Source: Phycisphaerae bacterium
Lineage (GTDB): Bacteria; Planctomycetota; Phycisphaerae; UBA1845; PWPN01
DNA length: 36,900 nucleotides
NCBI GenBank assembly: GCA_018003015.1
Contig: JAGNEZ010000059.1
Coordinates: 1-36,900, forward strand
Reading direction: 5' to 3'
In this document: in pieces, positions 8,018 through 17,220 of the stretch
How the letters are laid out: each line of letters opens with the position of its first letter
Numbering within the stretch: the first letter of the stretch is position 1
The notes under the pieces: model-generated
Database searches by the model: none
What the model saw: only the letters and a program-made list of their open reading frames with translations
Told to the model about the DNA's origin: nothing
Translations under genes and position numbers: made by a program

Positions 8018-8465
8018 CGATCAGAACTCCATAAAGCCGCCATGGGACACCGCCCTCCTGTCACTCACCGGGGCACCCACCCCGTGTGCTGTGGCGCAAC
8101 GGATGCACATCCCCGCACGGGTATATCAGTCCTTATGACACCGCTCGACGACTCCATCCCCTGGACCTCTAAAAGCCTCCATGTTTCAGTGGCACGAGGT
8201 CAGGACTCCTGCTCAGAGTATACAGCTCCCGTCGATGAAAAGGGATATCCGCTTCGATACAAGGGGGACACCCAAGACCCTCAGAAAACGCGAGTCCGCA
8301 CACATACCGTCCTCCCTCAGACTACTGACTGCAGGGAGGCGAACCACCGGCTTCACGATCCGCAGCGAACGGGAGCGGCCATGGGCGCTCGGGGCGCATC
8401 AGTCTTCTCTTGATATGGCTTGCGTCTCGGCACCGGGGGGCCGTTTCGAATGGCCCTTGACCACC
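8018..8465. other. Intergenic stretch, nothing recognised
   Basis: This 448-base stretch lies upstream of the truncated protease and downstream of the AraC-type gene. Reading frames here are short and do not resemble known proteins. No strong hairpin or promoter pair stood out. Confidence 0.5.
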
Positions 8466-9401
8466 CTACCGGTTTGCCTCGGCATGCCCCCCGTGGGAGC
8501 GCCGCCTGAGCTTAAGGGGCGTAACCCCCTCACGCTGGGCAAAAGCGACCCGCATGCGCTGCTCGCTTGGGAATCCTGCCAGGTATGCGATCGCCTTCAC
8601 CGGCATGTCCGTCTCTTCGAGCAGACGTTTCGCCCGGTTCACCCGGCAGGCAATGATCTCCTCAACAACCGAATGGCCGACATATCGCTGGAACCGACGT
8701 TCCAGGGTTCGTTGGGTCACGCCGACTCCTTCGGCAAGCTGCTTGACGGAGATGGCCTGATGGCCGCGGGTCCATATTCGGGCCAGAGCCCCGGAGACCG
8801 CCGAGTCTGTGGGCAGATCAAGCTGAACCGAGGGCTCCAGGGCGCTGGGCAGTGTGATGCCGGCGACCGCCTCGATGACTGTACCCAGCAGGCCCAGCGC
8901 GTGCAGTGACAGCAGAATGGAATTGCGGGCCGGATTGACCAGGACCTTTTCGATCAGCTCGTCGAAGCACCTGACCAGCAGCCCCGAGCCGGTGATGCGA
9001 CGCACCGGGCACTCGCGTTGGAGGAGGGACATGTCCATCAGCCGGTGGGCCAGTTCACCGCTGAAACAGAGCCACCGCTCCGTCCAACCGACTTGGGGCG
9101 ACGGCCGATACCGGTGCCACACGCCCGGAAACAGAAAAATGACGCTCTGTGGCGGCACCGGCAGCGGCCCGGTGGTCTTCGACTCGAAAAGGCCGGTTCC
9201 CTTGTTGATCAGGAGCAGCGCGAACTCAGGGAGTTGACGTCCCTGTTCCCAGCGGAAGTGGTACAGGTGAGGATGGGCTTGCCGGGGGTAGACGGATCCC
9301 GGCGGAGTTGTCGCCCGTCCGATCCCCGTCAAGTAGATGCCCCAGCGCATGGCGTCATCGTTGACGGGCAGGTAGCAGTGTACGTCGCGTGCTGATCCCA
9401 T
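8466..9401 (-). CDS. AraC-family transcriptional regulator
   Basis: I place the start at the ATG at 9401 (311 residues), preferring it to a TTG four codons upstream. The N-terminal half is a cupin-like sensing domain (HPHLYHFRWEQGRQLPEFALL, then a Pro-rich PPQSVIFLFPGVWHRYRP), as in AraC proteins that bind sugars. The C-terminal 100 residues contain two helix-turn-helix motifs: ISVKQLAEGVGVTQRTLERRF and MPVKAIAYLAGFPSEQRMRVAF, with a modified final region. It is divergent from the large secreted protein gene starting at 9970. The shared 568-base interval makes that gene a natural target; this is inference from position. The inducer is unknown. Confidence 0.9.
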   Translation of the reverse strand: MGSARDVHCYLPVNDDAMRWGIYLTGIGRATTPPGSVYPRQAHPHLYHFRWEQGRQLPEFALLLINKGTGLFESKTTGPLPVPPQSVIFLFPGVWHRYRPSPQVGWTERWLCFSGELAHRLMDMSLLQRECPVRRITGSGLLVRCFDELIEKVLVNPARNSILLSLHALGLLGTVIEAVAGITLPSALEPSVQLDLPTDSAVSGALARIWTRGHQAISVKQLAEGVGVTQRTLERRFQRYVGHSVVEEIIACRVNRAKRLLEETDMPVKAIAYLAGFPSEQRMRVAFAQREGVTPLKLRRRSHGGHAEANR

Positions 9402-9969
9402 GACGATTCTCAACCCTTTGAGGTCGCCTCAACCATAGCATGAGCATACCAGACTGGCAACAGGCGTGTCGAGAAACACCTGTTGATTCCTCTTGCTCCG
9501 ATCGCCGAAAAGCCGTTAGCATACAAGAGGTTCTATCGGATTCCTGGAACGTGCGAACAGCAGGTTGCGTGTGTGTTTCAGGGCTTCGGCCGGGCCTCCG
9601 GCCTGGGCCATCCGCCCGGGTACTCTGTGGGGGGCTTAAACCCGGCCCCGCGACGCGGCCGGTTGGGCGCAACCTTGGCGTTGCCCAACGGGGCGCGGGC
9701 ACAACCGATCGTTTCCGGTGGCCACGGTCGCGGCGATGCGGGCCCGCCTGTGTTCGCAGAGAGAGGAAGGAGGCGAGATCCGCCAGTCACAACCGTACCG
9801 CGCTAATCGGCCACATGGCTAACGCGGGAGAACAACCAGGACTTTCTGAGGAGTTGCGGTCGCGGTTCGGTTGTTTCGCCGCCACGCTCACGTCCACCGG
9901 ACGAACGCCGCTGCTGATCCGCATGGCAGCACTGCCAGTTATCCGTTCTGTTAGAGGAGGACAAATCGT
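9402..9969. other. Divergent intergenic region between araC-type gene and secreted protein gene
   Basis: The region must hold promoters for both flanking genes. It contains GC-rich inverted repeats, a hairpin at 9662-9689, and at its right end a strong ribosome binding site AGGAGG (9955-9960), nine bases before the ATG at 9970. Short open frames here look like shadows. I could not identify a confident -35/-10 pair. Confidence 0.5.
9662..9689. promoter_or_regulatory. Imperfect inverted repeat, possible operator or leader hairpin
   Basis: GTTGGG plus GCAAC (9662-9673, with one unpaired C) faces GTTGC plus CCAAC on the right arm, giving a bulged stem of about ten pairs. It sits about 280 bases before the secreted protein start. 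It could be an RNA hairpin or a dyad bound by the neighbouring AraC-type protein. Confidence 0.3.
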
Positions 9970-12900
9970 ATGCGCACGAACCTGTACCTACGGTCCTGTA
10001 TCGCGGTACTGGCCTTGTTGGCCGCTGCACCCGCGTGGGGCCAGTTCAGCTATGTCAGCGACTTCAACTCGGTCGCGCCCGGCACGAAGCCTCCGGGCTG
10101 GGCGACCCGGAACTACTATGGCCCAGCTTACGACCCGGTCATCTTCAGCCAGGACCCGGCCGGCTGGAACGAGGCCTGTTCCTCGACGCTGTGGAGCATT
10201 CCAGGAGCCCAGGACTACGCGCTCTGCGGCAATCGCCTCACCCTGATCCACGCAGGCTTCGCCGACGTCGGCGCCGCCACCGCCTGGTACGCCGGCAACT
10301 CCGATCCCGGCTACCCGATGAACCTCCAACAGCAGAGCCTCAAGGCCGAATTCGACATGTTCCTGCGCGTCGGCCATACCTGGATCAATGTAGCGGGGGA
10401 TGGAGCCACCTTCGCCGTTCAACCGGTTGCAGACACGGTTGACGCCCAACAGGCGGTTGGCGCCTGCGGCGCGGGCGGCAGCATGTTCGGGTGGCAGGCC
10501 GGTGGTTTCGCCATTGAGTTTGACAACTGGCCCAGCGGTGGCAACGGCGAACCTGCAGTGTATTCGCAGGGGCTTGGAACGGACTGGGGTCCCGCCAGGA
10601 ACCACCTGGGGGTGGACCTCTACTCGTTCTGGGATCTCTACAGCGTGGGCTTCCCCAGTCTCCAGACCGACTTGGATGTGCTGGATCTCGTCAACGGCCC
10701 GTTCTACTGGCCTACCGGCGTGTCACCTGATGTCTTGCCCTACATGATGATGATTGGTACCTGCAACATCCCCATTCATATTACCGTCTATTACAATGAT
10801 CCGGATCACGGCGGGCTGGGACAGATTCAAGTGTACATGAGGATCCCCAATTCAACCGGTCTGCCCGGCGTCCTGCTCGACCTCCAGCCGGGCGGGTACG
10901 GCCTTGGCGAAGGTGATCCTCCGGAAGGCAAGAAGGTCCTCGACTACCAGGTCGGCCCTTGGCCTAGCACCGGTGCGGTTTTCGGCTTCAGTGCCGGCGG
11001 GGGTTCGGCGACGGGCACCATGCAGTTCGCCAACGTTCGAGTGAGTACCACGGGTGTCAGCGGCACAGCCCTGCCGTACTCCGGCAGTATTCCGCAGCTC
11101 GCCGCCGGCGATCCGGTGACCTTGACCGCTTCGCCGACCGCCGGTACGCCGAGCCAACCCGGCTGGGATGTAACCACGTACGCCTCCAAGGTCCAGCTTC
11201 CCAGTCTTGGCTTCCTCAAGAGAGACATCGCGACGGACCTGGCCTCGGGCGTCAATGCACATCTGTCGCTGCTTGCCAGCGTCACTGGAGAGCCGGCCGT
11301 CGACTACGTCGATACCGGCGATAACGGCAACCTGGGACGGGGCCGGTACTTCCCCGGCCTCACCGACGGGGCCGATCACGACAACTTCGCCATGACGGCC
11401 AAAGGGTGGATCCAGTTCCCGGCCGCCGGCGACTACTCCCTGGGCATTGGCGCTGACGACCAGGTCGAGGTCTCCATCGGAGGCCAAGTCGTACTCTCCG
11501 GTTTCACCGGCATGTACGTCGGTCAGAATGAGGACATCCGCTGCAACCTGCATGTCGACCCCGCCGGCATCTACCCCATCCAGATCACCTATGTTGCCGC
11601 CACGTCCGGCGACGGCGTCGAGTTCTATCGCCGTCTGACCAACATCACCAACCCACTGACCTTCCCGTATGCGGCCATCGGCAGCACCAACGCCGGCCTA
11701 GCCGACCAGCCGGTCGTCTACGGGCTGTTGGACGGCAAGGCAGCGCCTCTGGACTTGTCGGGCGGCGAACCGTGGACACTCACCCTTTCCAAGACCGAGC
11801 GCGTCAGCAACGGCACGACCGCCGGTGCTTCGGGATTCAAGGTCAAGACGACGCCCTCGCCGTGGATCTACTACCAACCCGGCTCGGGCTACAACCTGTT
11901 CTGGAAGCGCGACCGGGAATGTGAAGACTGGAACACCTCTGCGTTGATGTTCCTGGATTTCCTGGGCAATGATCCGGCCCACGCCAGCACCTCCGACACC
12001 ATCAACTTCGCCACTGGCGATACCACCGGGTGGCCTCGTGTGTTCACCGGCGGCACGCCGTTCCCCAACGCTCCCGGTGGCGCTCAGCTCTTCGCCATGC
12101 GAGCCGACGGTTTCGTCACCCTGAGCCCGGGCACCTACTTCCTCGGACTGGACGCCAACGACCAGGCCCGGCTCTTCATCGGCAATCAGGCCATCGACGT
12201 CGTCTACTACCAGCCGCACATCATGCTCTTTGAGCTGGTCGTGCCGCCGGATGCCGGCGGAACGTATCCCATCCGCGTCGAGTACACCCAGTACCTCGAC
12301 GTCGGATACGTCGATCTCTACCAGGTGGTCGATGGCACGGTGGTACCTGTCAACGGCCCGGGTTCCACCATCACCGTGCACCAATCCGTGACGCCGGGTG
12401 CTGCGTATCATGCCGTCAAGACGAACGGCTATGTCATTCCGGCCAGCGCCAAACGCGCCGAGACGGGCCAGGGCGGCACGCTCGGCTGGAACGCTACCTT
12501 CGCGCCCTGCGCAGCAGAGCAACCCTTCTTCGGCTACGCTGAGGCGGCCCTGCAATACGATCTCGCCGGCGGCCCGAACATCGTGATCGTCGCCCCGCCC
12601 GACACCAGCCAACACCCTAGCGTCGTCGCCTATGGAGCCGGCCAGGGGCTCGGCCGTTTCCCCGGTAGCCAGACCAACTGGATGACGGCCTTCCCATCCT
12701 GCCCGGCCGACTATGACAACTTCGCCGTGGCCGTCGAGGGCCTCATCGAGTTCCCCGGGCCGGGGGATTACGGTTTCAACACCTGCACCTCGGGTGCGTG
12801 CAAGATGTGGATCGGCGGGCAACTCGTCCAAAGCCATTCGGCCGCCTACGCCTGGCCTTATAACAACGGCGACCCTGCCCAGGACAACATCCCGGTCTCA

Positions 12901-13986
12901 GTGCACGTGGACGAGGCCGGCCTCTACGACATCCGCGTGGCATACATCCAGTCAACCGCCGTGACTCCCACGCCTCTGCTGGAGGTGTTCCAGTACCAGA
13001 CGGCCGACGCGAGCCCTGTGCTGCTCAACAGCCCCGGCGCTCTCAACGTGTTCCAGAACCTGGCCGACGGCGGCACTCCGCGCAATCCGGTCGTGCTTCC
13101 GACCAGCGCTAAGGTGGCTCCGTATGACGCCGGCATCACCCCGGGTCTGCATGCCGAGGTTGTCTCTTGGGCGGCGGCCAGCGGCGATACATATGGCCAG
13201 TCCGTTTACGGTGGCCTTGGCCACGATGCCTTCATCAATCTCCACCAGGCCAAGGATCTGCTCGACGCGGTGGTCTACGGCGACGCCGATGCGCTGCTTC
13301 GGCAGCAGGGTATGGTCGCGTTCAGCGGCATCGTCTACCAGGTCAGCTTCAAGACCGACAATTGGGCTCTTCCGCCCGGAGAACCGTTCCCGGGAGAGCT
13401 GGATAACTGGTTTGCCATGCGTCTCAGCGGCCGAATCGCTCTGAAGAAGGGCGGCACCGTCATGGGCGTCTTTGCCGATGACGCGGTGATCGTCAAGATT
13501 GGCGGAGTGGACGTGCATCGCGAAGGGGCTACCTACGATGCCAACGAATGGCCGATGATGTACGTGCATGCCCCGGAGGACGGCCTCTACCCCATCGAGA
13601 TCGATTACCTGGCTAAAAGTGGCAACACATTTCTCTGGCTGTTAACCACTGACCCGGCCTGGACGGTGTGGAACCCGATCAACTCGGATCCCAACTACTT
13701 CGGCGTGCATTTCTACGCCGACGTGGCCACTTGCGACCATCAGCCGTTCGCCGACGCGGACGGCGATGGCGACGTCGACCAGGTCGACTTCGGTACGTTC
13801 CAGACGTGCTTCACGGGATCAACGCCGCCGTCCGGGCCGCTTGGCTTGTGCAAGTGCTTCGATCGCGACAACTACGGCGTGGGCAATGGCGCCGTCGACG
13901 CCGCAGACTTGGCGGAGTTCGCCAAGTGCTATACGGGTGCGATGATTCCGTGGTCGTCGGCCCAGTCGCCGGACTGCAAACCCTAG
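9970..13986 (+). CDS. Giant secreted protein: lectin-like domain, four PA14-like modules, dockerin-like C-terminus
   Basis: The 1338-residue product has a Sec signal peptide (MRTNLYLRSCIAVLALLAAAPAWG) and the strong AGGAGG start signal. Residues about 25-240 look like an L-type lectin (concanavalin-like) fold: GDGATFAVQ, AIEFDNW and NHLGVDL echo its conserved strands. Four PA14-like carbohydrate-binding modules follow near 455-560, 685-760, 890-1000 and 1140-1220. Each has a 'DNFAM..G.I.F..AGDY' strand pair and an IGG turn. The end (1257-1330) holds two dockerin-like calcium loops, DADGDGDVDQVDFGTFQTCF and a second with AVDAADLAEFAKCYTG. No catalytic domain is visible, so I read it as a polysaccharide-binding or adhesive surface protein. 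The tail resembles domains recurrent in planctomycete secreted proteins. It is divergent from an AraC-type regulator. Confidence 0.8.
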   Translation: MRTNLYLRSCIAVLALLAAAPAWGQFSYVSDFNSVAPGTKPPGWATRNYYGPAYDPVIFSQDPAGWNEACSSTLWSIPGAQDYALCGNRLTLIHAGFADVGAATAWYAGNSDPGYPMNLQQQSLKAEFDMFLRVGHTWINVAGDGATFAVQPVADTVDAQQAVGACGAGGSMFGWQAGGFAIEFDNWPSGGNGEPAVYSQGLGTDWGPARNHLGVDLYSFWDLYSVGFPSLQTDLDVLDLVNGPFYWPTGVSPDVLPYMMMIGTCNIPIHITVYYNDPDHGGLGQIQVYMRIPNSTGLPGVLLDLQPGGYGLGEGDPPEGKKVLDYQVGPWPSTGAVFGFSAGGGSATGTMQFANVRVSTTGVSGTALPYSGSIPQLAAGDPVTLTASPTAGTPSQPGWDVTTYASKVQLPSLGFLKRDIATDLASGVNAHLSLLASVTGEPAVDYVDTGDNGNLGRGRYFPGLTDGADHDNFAMTAKGWIQFPAAGDYSLGIGADDQVEVSIGGQVVLSGFTGMYVGQNEDIRCNLHVDPAGIYPIQITYVAATSGDGVEFYRRLTNITNPLTFPYAAIGSTNAGLADQPVVYGLLDGKAAPLDLSGGEPWTLTLSKTERVSNGTTAGASGFKVKTTPSPWIYYQPGSGYNLFWKRDRECEDWNTSALMFLDFLGNDPAHASTSDTINFATGDTTGWPRVFTGGTPFPNAPGGAQLFAMRADGFVTLSPGTYFLGLDANDQARLFIGNQAIDVVYYQPHIMLFELVVPPDAGGTYPIRVEYTQYLDVGYVDLYQVVDGTVVPVNGPGSTITVHQSVTPGAAYHAVKTNGYVIPASAKRAETGQGGTLGWNATFAPCAAEQPFFGYAEAALQYDLAGGPNIVIVAPPDTSQHPSVVAYGAGQGLGRFPGSQTNWMTAFPSCPADYDNFAVAVEGLIEFPGPGDYGFNTCTSGACKMWIGGQLVQSHSAAYAWPYNNGDPAQDNIPVSVHVDEAGLYDIRVAYIQSTAVTPTPLLEVFQYQTADASPVLLNSPGALNVFQNLADGGTPRNPVVLPTSAKVAPYDAGITPGLHAEVVSWAAASGDTYGQSVYGGLGHDAFINLHQAKDLLDAVVYGDADALLRQQGMVAFSGIVYQVSFKTDNWALPPGEPFPGELDNWFAMRLSGRIALKKGGTVMGVFADDAVIVKIGGVDVHREGATYDANEWPMMYVHAPEDGLYPIEIDYLAKSGNTFLWLLTTDPAWTVWNPINSDPNYFGVHFYADVATCDHQPFADADGDGDVDQVDFGTFQTCFTGSTPPSGPLGLCKCFDRDNYGVGNGAVDAADLAEFAKCYTGAMIPWSSAQSPDCKP

Positions 13987-14168
13987 CACACCTGCCATGA
14001 GGTGAAGGTCAGTTGTCCTCCCGACGGCCATGGGCGAATTGACCCGCCCGTGGCCGTCCGCTTGAGGATCGCCAACTGCCGGCCGAGGTTCAGGTTCTCG
14101 ACGGTCAAAACCGTTTGGAGAACCAGGTGAGCCCGGAAGACGGTCGGGACCGCGCGCAAGCGGCCCAT
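13983..14168 (-). pseudogene. Remnant of an integrase-type (rve) transposase
   Basis: A 61-residue frame from the ATG at 14168 contains FRAHLVLQTVLTVENLNLGR followed by QLAILKRT. This matches the N-terminal signature of integrase-core transposases, usually 'LENLALRQQLAVLKR'. The similarity breaks off within about 20 residues, before any DDE catalytic residues, and the frame ends exactly at the stop of the large secreted protein gene. No terminal inverted repeats or target duplication were seen. It is a fragment of a once-mobile gene. Confidence 0.55.
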
Positions 14169-14478
14169 GTCCCCTTCCTCCTGCGCCTTGGGCAAGGCAG
14201 GCAGACGCCAAACGAGCCGGGGCAAGTCGAGTCGGCAGGTTCGGTCGGGCAGCGAGGCCGAGTTTGTCGAAAGGGACGGCCGCTGACAGACACCAGGAGA
14301 GCCATGTTTTCGGTTCGTTCTGTGCCTCGCGGGACCGGTTTCGAGCTCGTCTTGACCGCAGGGTCGAGCGGTTGGGCGAGACATCCTCAGGTACCCAGGC
14401 AGCCGCAGCTGCCCTGATCGAGGTTGCCTGCTTCTGATCAGGCCCGTGCCGGGGTTCGATCTCCCCAGCCCGGTCGGC
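14169..14478. other. Intergenic stretch with a hairpin downstream of hldE
   Basis: No gene is supported here, though the minus-strand frame continues upstream of the transposase fragment and may be more of its debris. CCTGATC (14413-14419) pairs with GATCAGG (14436-14442) across a 16-base loop, shortly past the hldE stop on that strand. It lacks a T-tract and is only a weak terminator candidate. Confidence 0.4.
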
Positions 14479-15960
14479 CTACGATCCGTGCCTGATTCGC
14501 TCGATGATGCCGCTCGTGCTCAGGCCCTTTTCCATGGGCACGAGGACCACCCGGCCGCCCGTGGCTTCGACATGTTCCCGTCCGACCACACCCTTGTTCG
14601 CCCAGTCCTCGCCCTTGACCAGGACGTTCGGGGACAGCTTCTCGATGACCTCCTTCGGGGTCGGGTCGTCGTAGATCACCACGTAGTCCACGCAGCCCAA
14701 GGCGGCCAGAACTTCCGCTCGTTGATCCTGGGGCACGATGGGTCGGCCGGGAGCCTTGCCCTGGGCACGCACCGAGACATCCGAGTTCAGGCCGACGACC
14801 AGGATCGCGCCCATCCTTCGGCACTGTTCCAGCAGCCGCACGTGTCCCACGTGCAGCAGATCGTAGCAGCCGTTCGTGAATACCACCGTCTCGCCCCGGC
14901 TCTTGCGAAGGGCCAGCTCGGCGGCCAGCTCCTTCAAGTCACGAACCTTACTGCCGGCCGAGCCCGACGAGATCCGCAGGTCGGCGATGACCTCGTCGCG
15001 GCGGATCGGCACGCAGCCGAACTTCTCGACTTCCAGGCCGCCGGCCACGTTGGTCAGATGAGCGGCCTGCTCCCAGGTCGCCCCGGCCACCCGAGCGGCC
15101 ACCAGCATGGCCAGCACGGCGTCGCCCGCGCCGGTATTGTCGTACACCGCTCGTGGCCGCGTCGGAACGTGCACCGGCTTCTGCCCGCGGACTGCCAGGA
15201 CCACCCCCTCGCGGTCCAGGGTGACCAGCAACCCCTCTAGGTCACATCGCTCGATCAGGGGGTTCACCTCGGCCAGCACGGTCGTCAAGCTCGTATCCGC
15301 GCAGCCACTGGCGATCTGGAACTCGTTTCGGTTCGGCGTCAGCATCGTTGCCCCGCGGTAACGGGCGTAGTCGCTGACCCGAGCCGGATCCACTAGGACC
15401 GGTTTGCCTGCTTCCCTTGCCGCCGCGATGATGCGTTGGCACAGAGCGTTGCTGAGAAGCCCCTTGCCGTAATCCTCCAGGCACACTGCGACCGCGTGGG
15501 AGGTGCATCGCCGCACCAACTCGGCCAGCCGATCCGCATCCCCGGGACCGAGTGGCCGGGTCACCTCCTCGTCGACGCGCATGAGTTGTTGCCGATGACG
15601 ATGCTGGGCCAGGCCGACGAACCGCGTCTTGGTGGTGGTGGGGCGGTCGCCGACGGCGAGTACGCCGCGTGTGCTGATCGCCTGGTTCTGCAACAGGGCT
15701 CGCAGCCGGCTGCCGGAATCGTCCAGACCGACCGCTCCGCAGCAGATGACGTCCAGGCCGAGCTCACGCAGGTTGGCGGCCACACTGCCGGCCCCGCCGA
15801 CCCGCTCTTCCTCCGATTTCTTGCACAGCACCGGCACCGGTGCCTCCGGGCTGATCCGCTCCGCGTCGCCGTAGACATACCGATCCAGGATCAGATCGCC
15901 GACCAGCAGCACCCGCTGGCCACCGAACGCCTCCACCAATCGAATCAGCTCTGGAATCAA
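14479..15960 (-). CDS. hldE: Bifunctional heptose 7-phosphate kinase / heptose 1-phosphate adenylyltransferase
   Basis: A TTG start at 15960 with AAAGGAG six bases upstream gives 493 residues, close to the 477 of E. coli HldE; further upstream the frame is not protein-like. The N-terminal PfkB/ribokinase domain shows VLLVGDLILDRYVYG, GGAGSVAANL and the ATP-binding DNTGAGDAVLAML (near residue 272). The C-terminal nucleotidyltransferase domain has TNGCYDLLHVGH (HxGH near 368) and KGEDW. The enzyme phosphorylates D-beta-D-heptose 7-phosphate and later adenylates the 1-phosphate, giving ADP-heptose for lipopolysaccharide core. Its presence supports a Gram-negative-type envelope. Other pathway genes (gmhA, gmhB, hldD) are not next to it, although an epimerase lies at 29967. 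Confidence 0.95.
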   Translation of the reverse strand: MIPELIRLVEAFGGQRVLLVGDLILDRYVYGDAERISPEAPVPVLCKKSEEERVGGAGSVAANLRELGLDVICCGAVGLDDSGSRLRALLQNQAISTRGVLAVGDRPTTTKTRFVGLAQHRHRQQLMRVDEEVTRPLGPGDADRLAELVRRCTSHAVAVCLEDYGKGLLSNALCQRIIAAAREAGKPVLVDPARVSDYARYRGATMLTPNRNEFQIASGCADTSLTTVLAEVNPLIERCDLEGLLVTLDREGVVLAVRGQKPVHVPTRPRAVYDNTGAGDAVLAMLVAARVAGATWEQAAHLTNVAGGLEVEKFGCVPIRRDEVIADLRISSGSAGSKVRDLKELAAELALRKSRGETVVFTNGCYDLLHVGHVRLLEQCRRMGAILVVGLNSDVSVRAQGKAPGRPIVPQDQRAEVLAALGCVDYVVIYDDPTPKEVIEKLSPNVLVKGEDWANKGVVGREHVEATGGRVVLVPMEKGLSTSGIIERIRHGS

Positions 15961-16263
15961 GGGCCACTCCTTTGCCCAGGTCGGGATGCTGCCGCCGTAA
16001 CAACCTGTCGGCCAAGTGTTTACACCATGTGACGGGCGCGGGATCGCGTGCCTCGCACCTCGGCGGCTCATGGTATTCAAGCCTTGCGGGAGCGTCAATT
16101 CCCCGGCGACGGCGGGCGGCCTTTCGCGGCCCTTGCATTGGGGCTTGGTTTGACTACACTACCTTCGAAATCGCGTGCGGCGCGGGGCGGGTCGGCTATG
16201 TCCCTTGCACGCCGCGTCATGATTGCTTCCTCACTTTACACACGGAGCACAGGGTTCACCACA
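15961..16263. other. Divergent intergenic region between hldE and the TPR/alpha-CTD gene
   Basis: The 303-base interval carries the hldE ribosome binding site at its left edge and must supply leaders for both genes. Frames running through it are extensions upstream of the real starts. No clear -35/-10 pair or dyad stood out. Confidence 0.45.
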
Positions 16264-17220
16264 ATGATTGATGTCGCCGCTTTGATCCGCGAGGGCAAGA
16301 TCCAACAAGCCGAGACCGAACTGAGCCAGAGCCAGGCGGAATCCGCTAACAATCCGCAATGGCATTTCGCCCGCGGGCGGCTTCTGGAAGCCAAGGGACA
16401 GGGGGGGGATGCCGTGGCCGCCTACGAGAAGGCGCTCAGCATGGACCCCAATCACCAGGAGGCGATGTTTGCCCTGGCCTTCTACCTCGACTTGCACGGT
16501 GCGGATGATGAAGCCGTCAAGTACTACGAGGCCCTGGCCGCCAAGACGCCTGTCCATGTGAACGCGCTGATCAATCTGGCGGTGATTTACGAGGATCGCG
16601 GGCGATATGAGGACGCCCTCCGCTGCATCGATCGCGTCTTGGCGGAGCACCCCAATCACCAGCGGGCCCGCATGTTCGCGAAGGACATCGAGAGCTCGAT
16701 GGACATGTACTATGACGAGAACCAGGAGCGCAGCCGCCAGAAGCGCAATGCGATCCTCGACACCCCGATCGCGGATTTCGAACTCAGCGTCCGCAGCCGT
16801 AACTGCCTCCGCAAGATGAACATCAACTCGCTTGGCGATCTGCTGCGCATTAGTGAGGCGGAACTGCTGGCCTACAAGAACTTCGGTGAGACCTCGCTCA
16901 ACGAGATCAAGGCCATGCTTGCCCAGAAGGGGCTGCGGCTGGGCCAGCTCAAGGAGGAGGCCATTCGCTCCACTCGCCCGGCCCCGCGTCGCCAGCTTCC
17001 GGAGGGTTCCCCGGATGTGCTCAACAAGTACCTGTCCGAGATCGAGTTCTCCAGCCGGTCGCGCAAGTGCCTCCAGCGGCTGAATCTGGTCACCCTGGGC
17101 GACCTGATCATGCGGACCGAGGCAGAGCTTCTGGCGACCAAGAATTTCGGCCAGACCTCCTTGAACGAAATCAAGGCCAAGTTGGCGGAGTTTGGCGTCA
17201 GCCTCCGCAAACCGGAGTAG
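16264..17220 (+). CDS. TPR protein with two RNA polymerase alpha-CTD modules
   Basis: The ATG at 16264 begins a 318-residue protein; earlier starts would add non-homologous sequence. Residues about 1-150 form tetratricopeptide repeats (for example DAVAAYEKALSMDPNHQEAM and DALRCIDRVLAEHPNHQRAR), which bind other proteins. Two modules like the C-terminal domain of RNA polymerase alpha follow. In the first (about 168-218), ELSVRSRNCL and NFGETSLNEIK keep residues equal to E. coli R265, N268, C269, G296, S299 and E302, which contact UP-element DNA; K297 and K298 are replaced. In the second (about 257-312), SRSRKCL keeps R265 and C269 but has Lys at N268. No polymerase assembly domain is present, so this is not rpoA. 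Likely a DNA-binding or transcription-linked adaptor. Similar proteins occur in planctomycetes, but I know of no assigned function. Confidence 0.88.
   Translation: MIDVAALIREGKIQQAETELSQSQAESANNPQWHFARGRLLEAKGQGGDAVAAYEKALSMDPNHQEAMFALAFYLDLHGADDEAVKYYEALAAKTPVHVNALINLAVIYEDRGRYEDALRCIDRVLAEHPNHQRARMFAKDIESSMDMYYDENQERSRQKRNAILDTPIADFELSVRSRNCLRKMNINSLGDLLRISEAELLAYKNFGETSLNEIKAMLAQKGLRLGQLKEEAIRSTRPAPRRQLPEGSPDVLNKYLSEIEFSSRSRKCLQRLNLVTLGDLIMRTEAELLATKNFGQTSLNEIKAKLAEFGVSLRKPE

Noticed and set aside
7607-8413. Plus-strand 268-codon frame as a whole gene
   Set aside because: Only its first codons look protein-like (remnant ending near 7651); the rest is antisense to the protease fragment and intergenic DNA.
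11698-12837. Minus-strand open frame within the large secreted protein
   Set aside because: It is a shadow in GC-rich DNA; the plus-strand product has a signal peptide and clear modules.
14445-14470. GGTTCGATC-like sequence suggesting a tRNA T-arm
   Set aside because: No acceptor, D-arm or anticodon stem of the right spacing precedes it.
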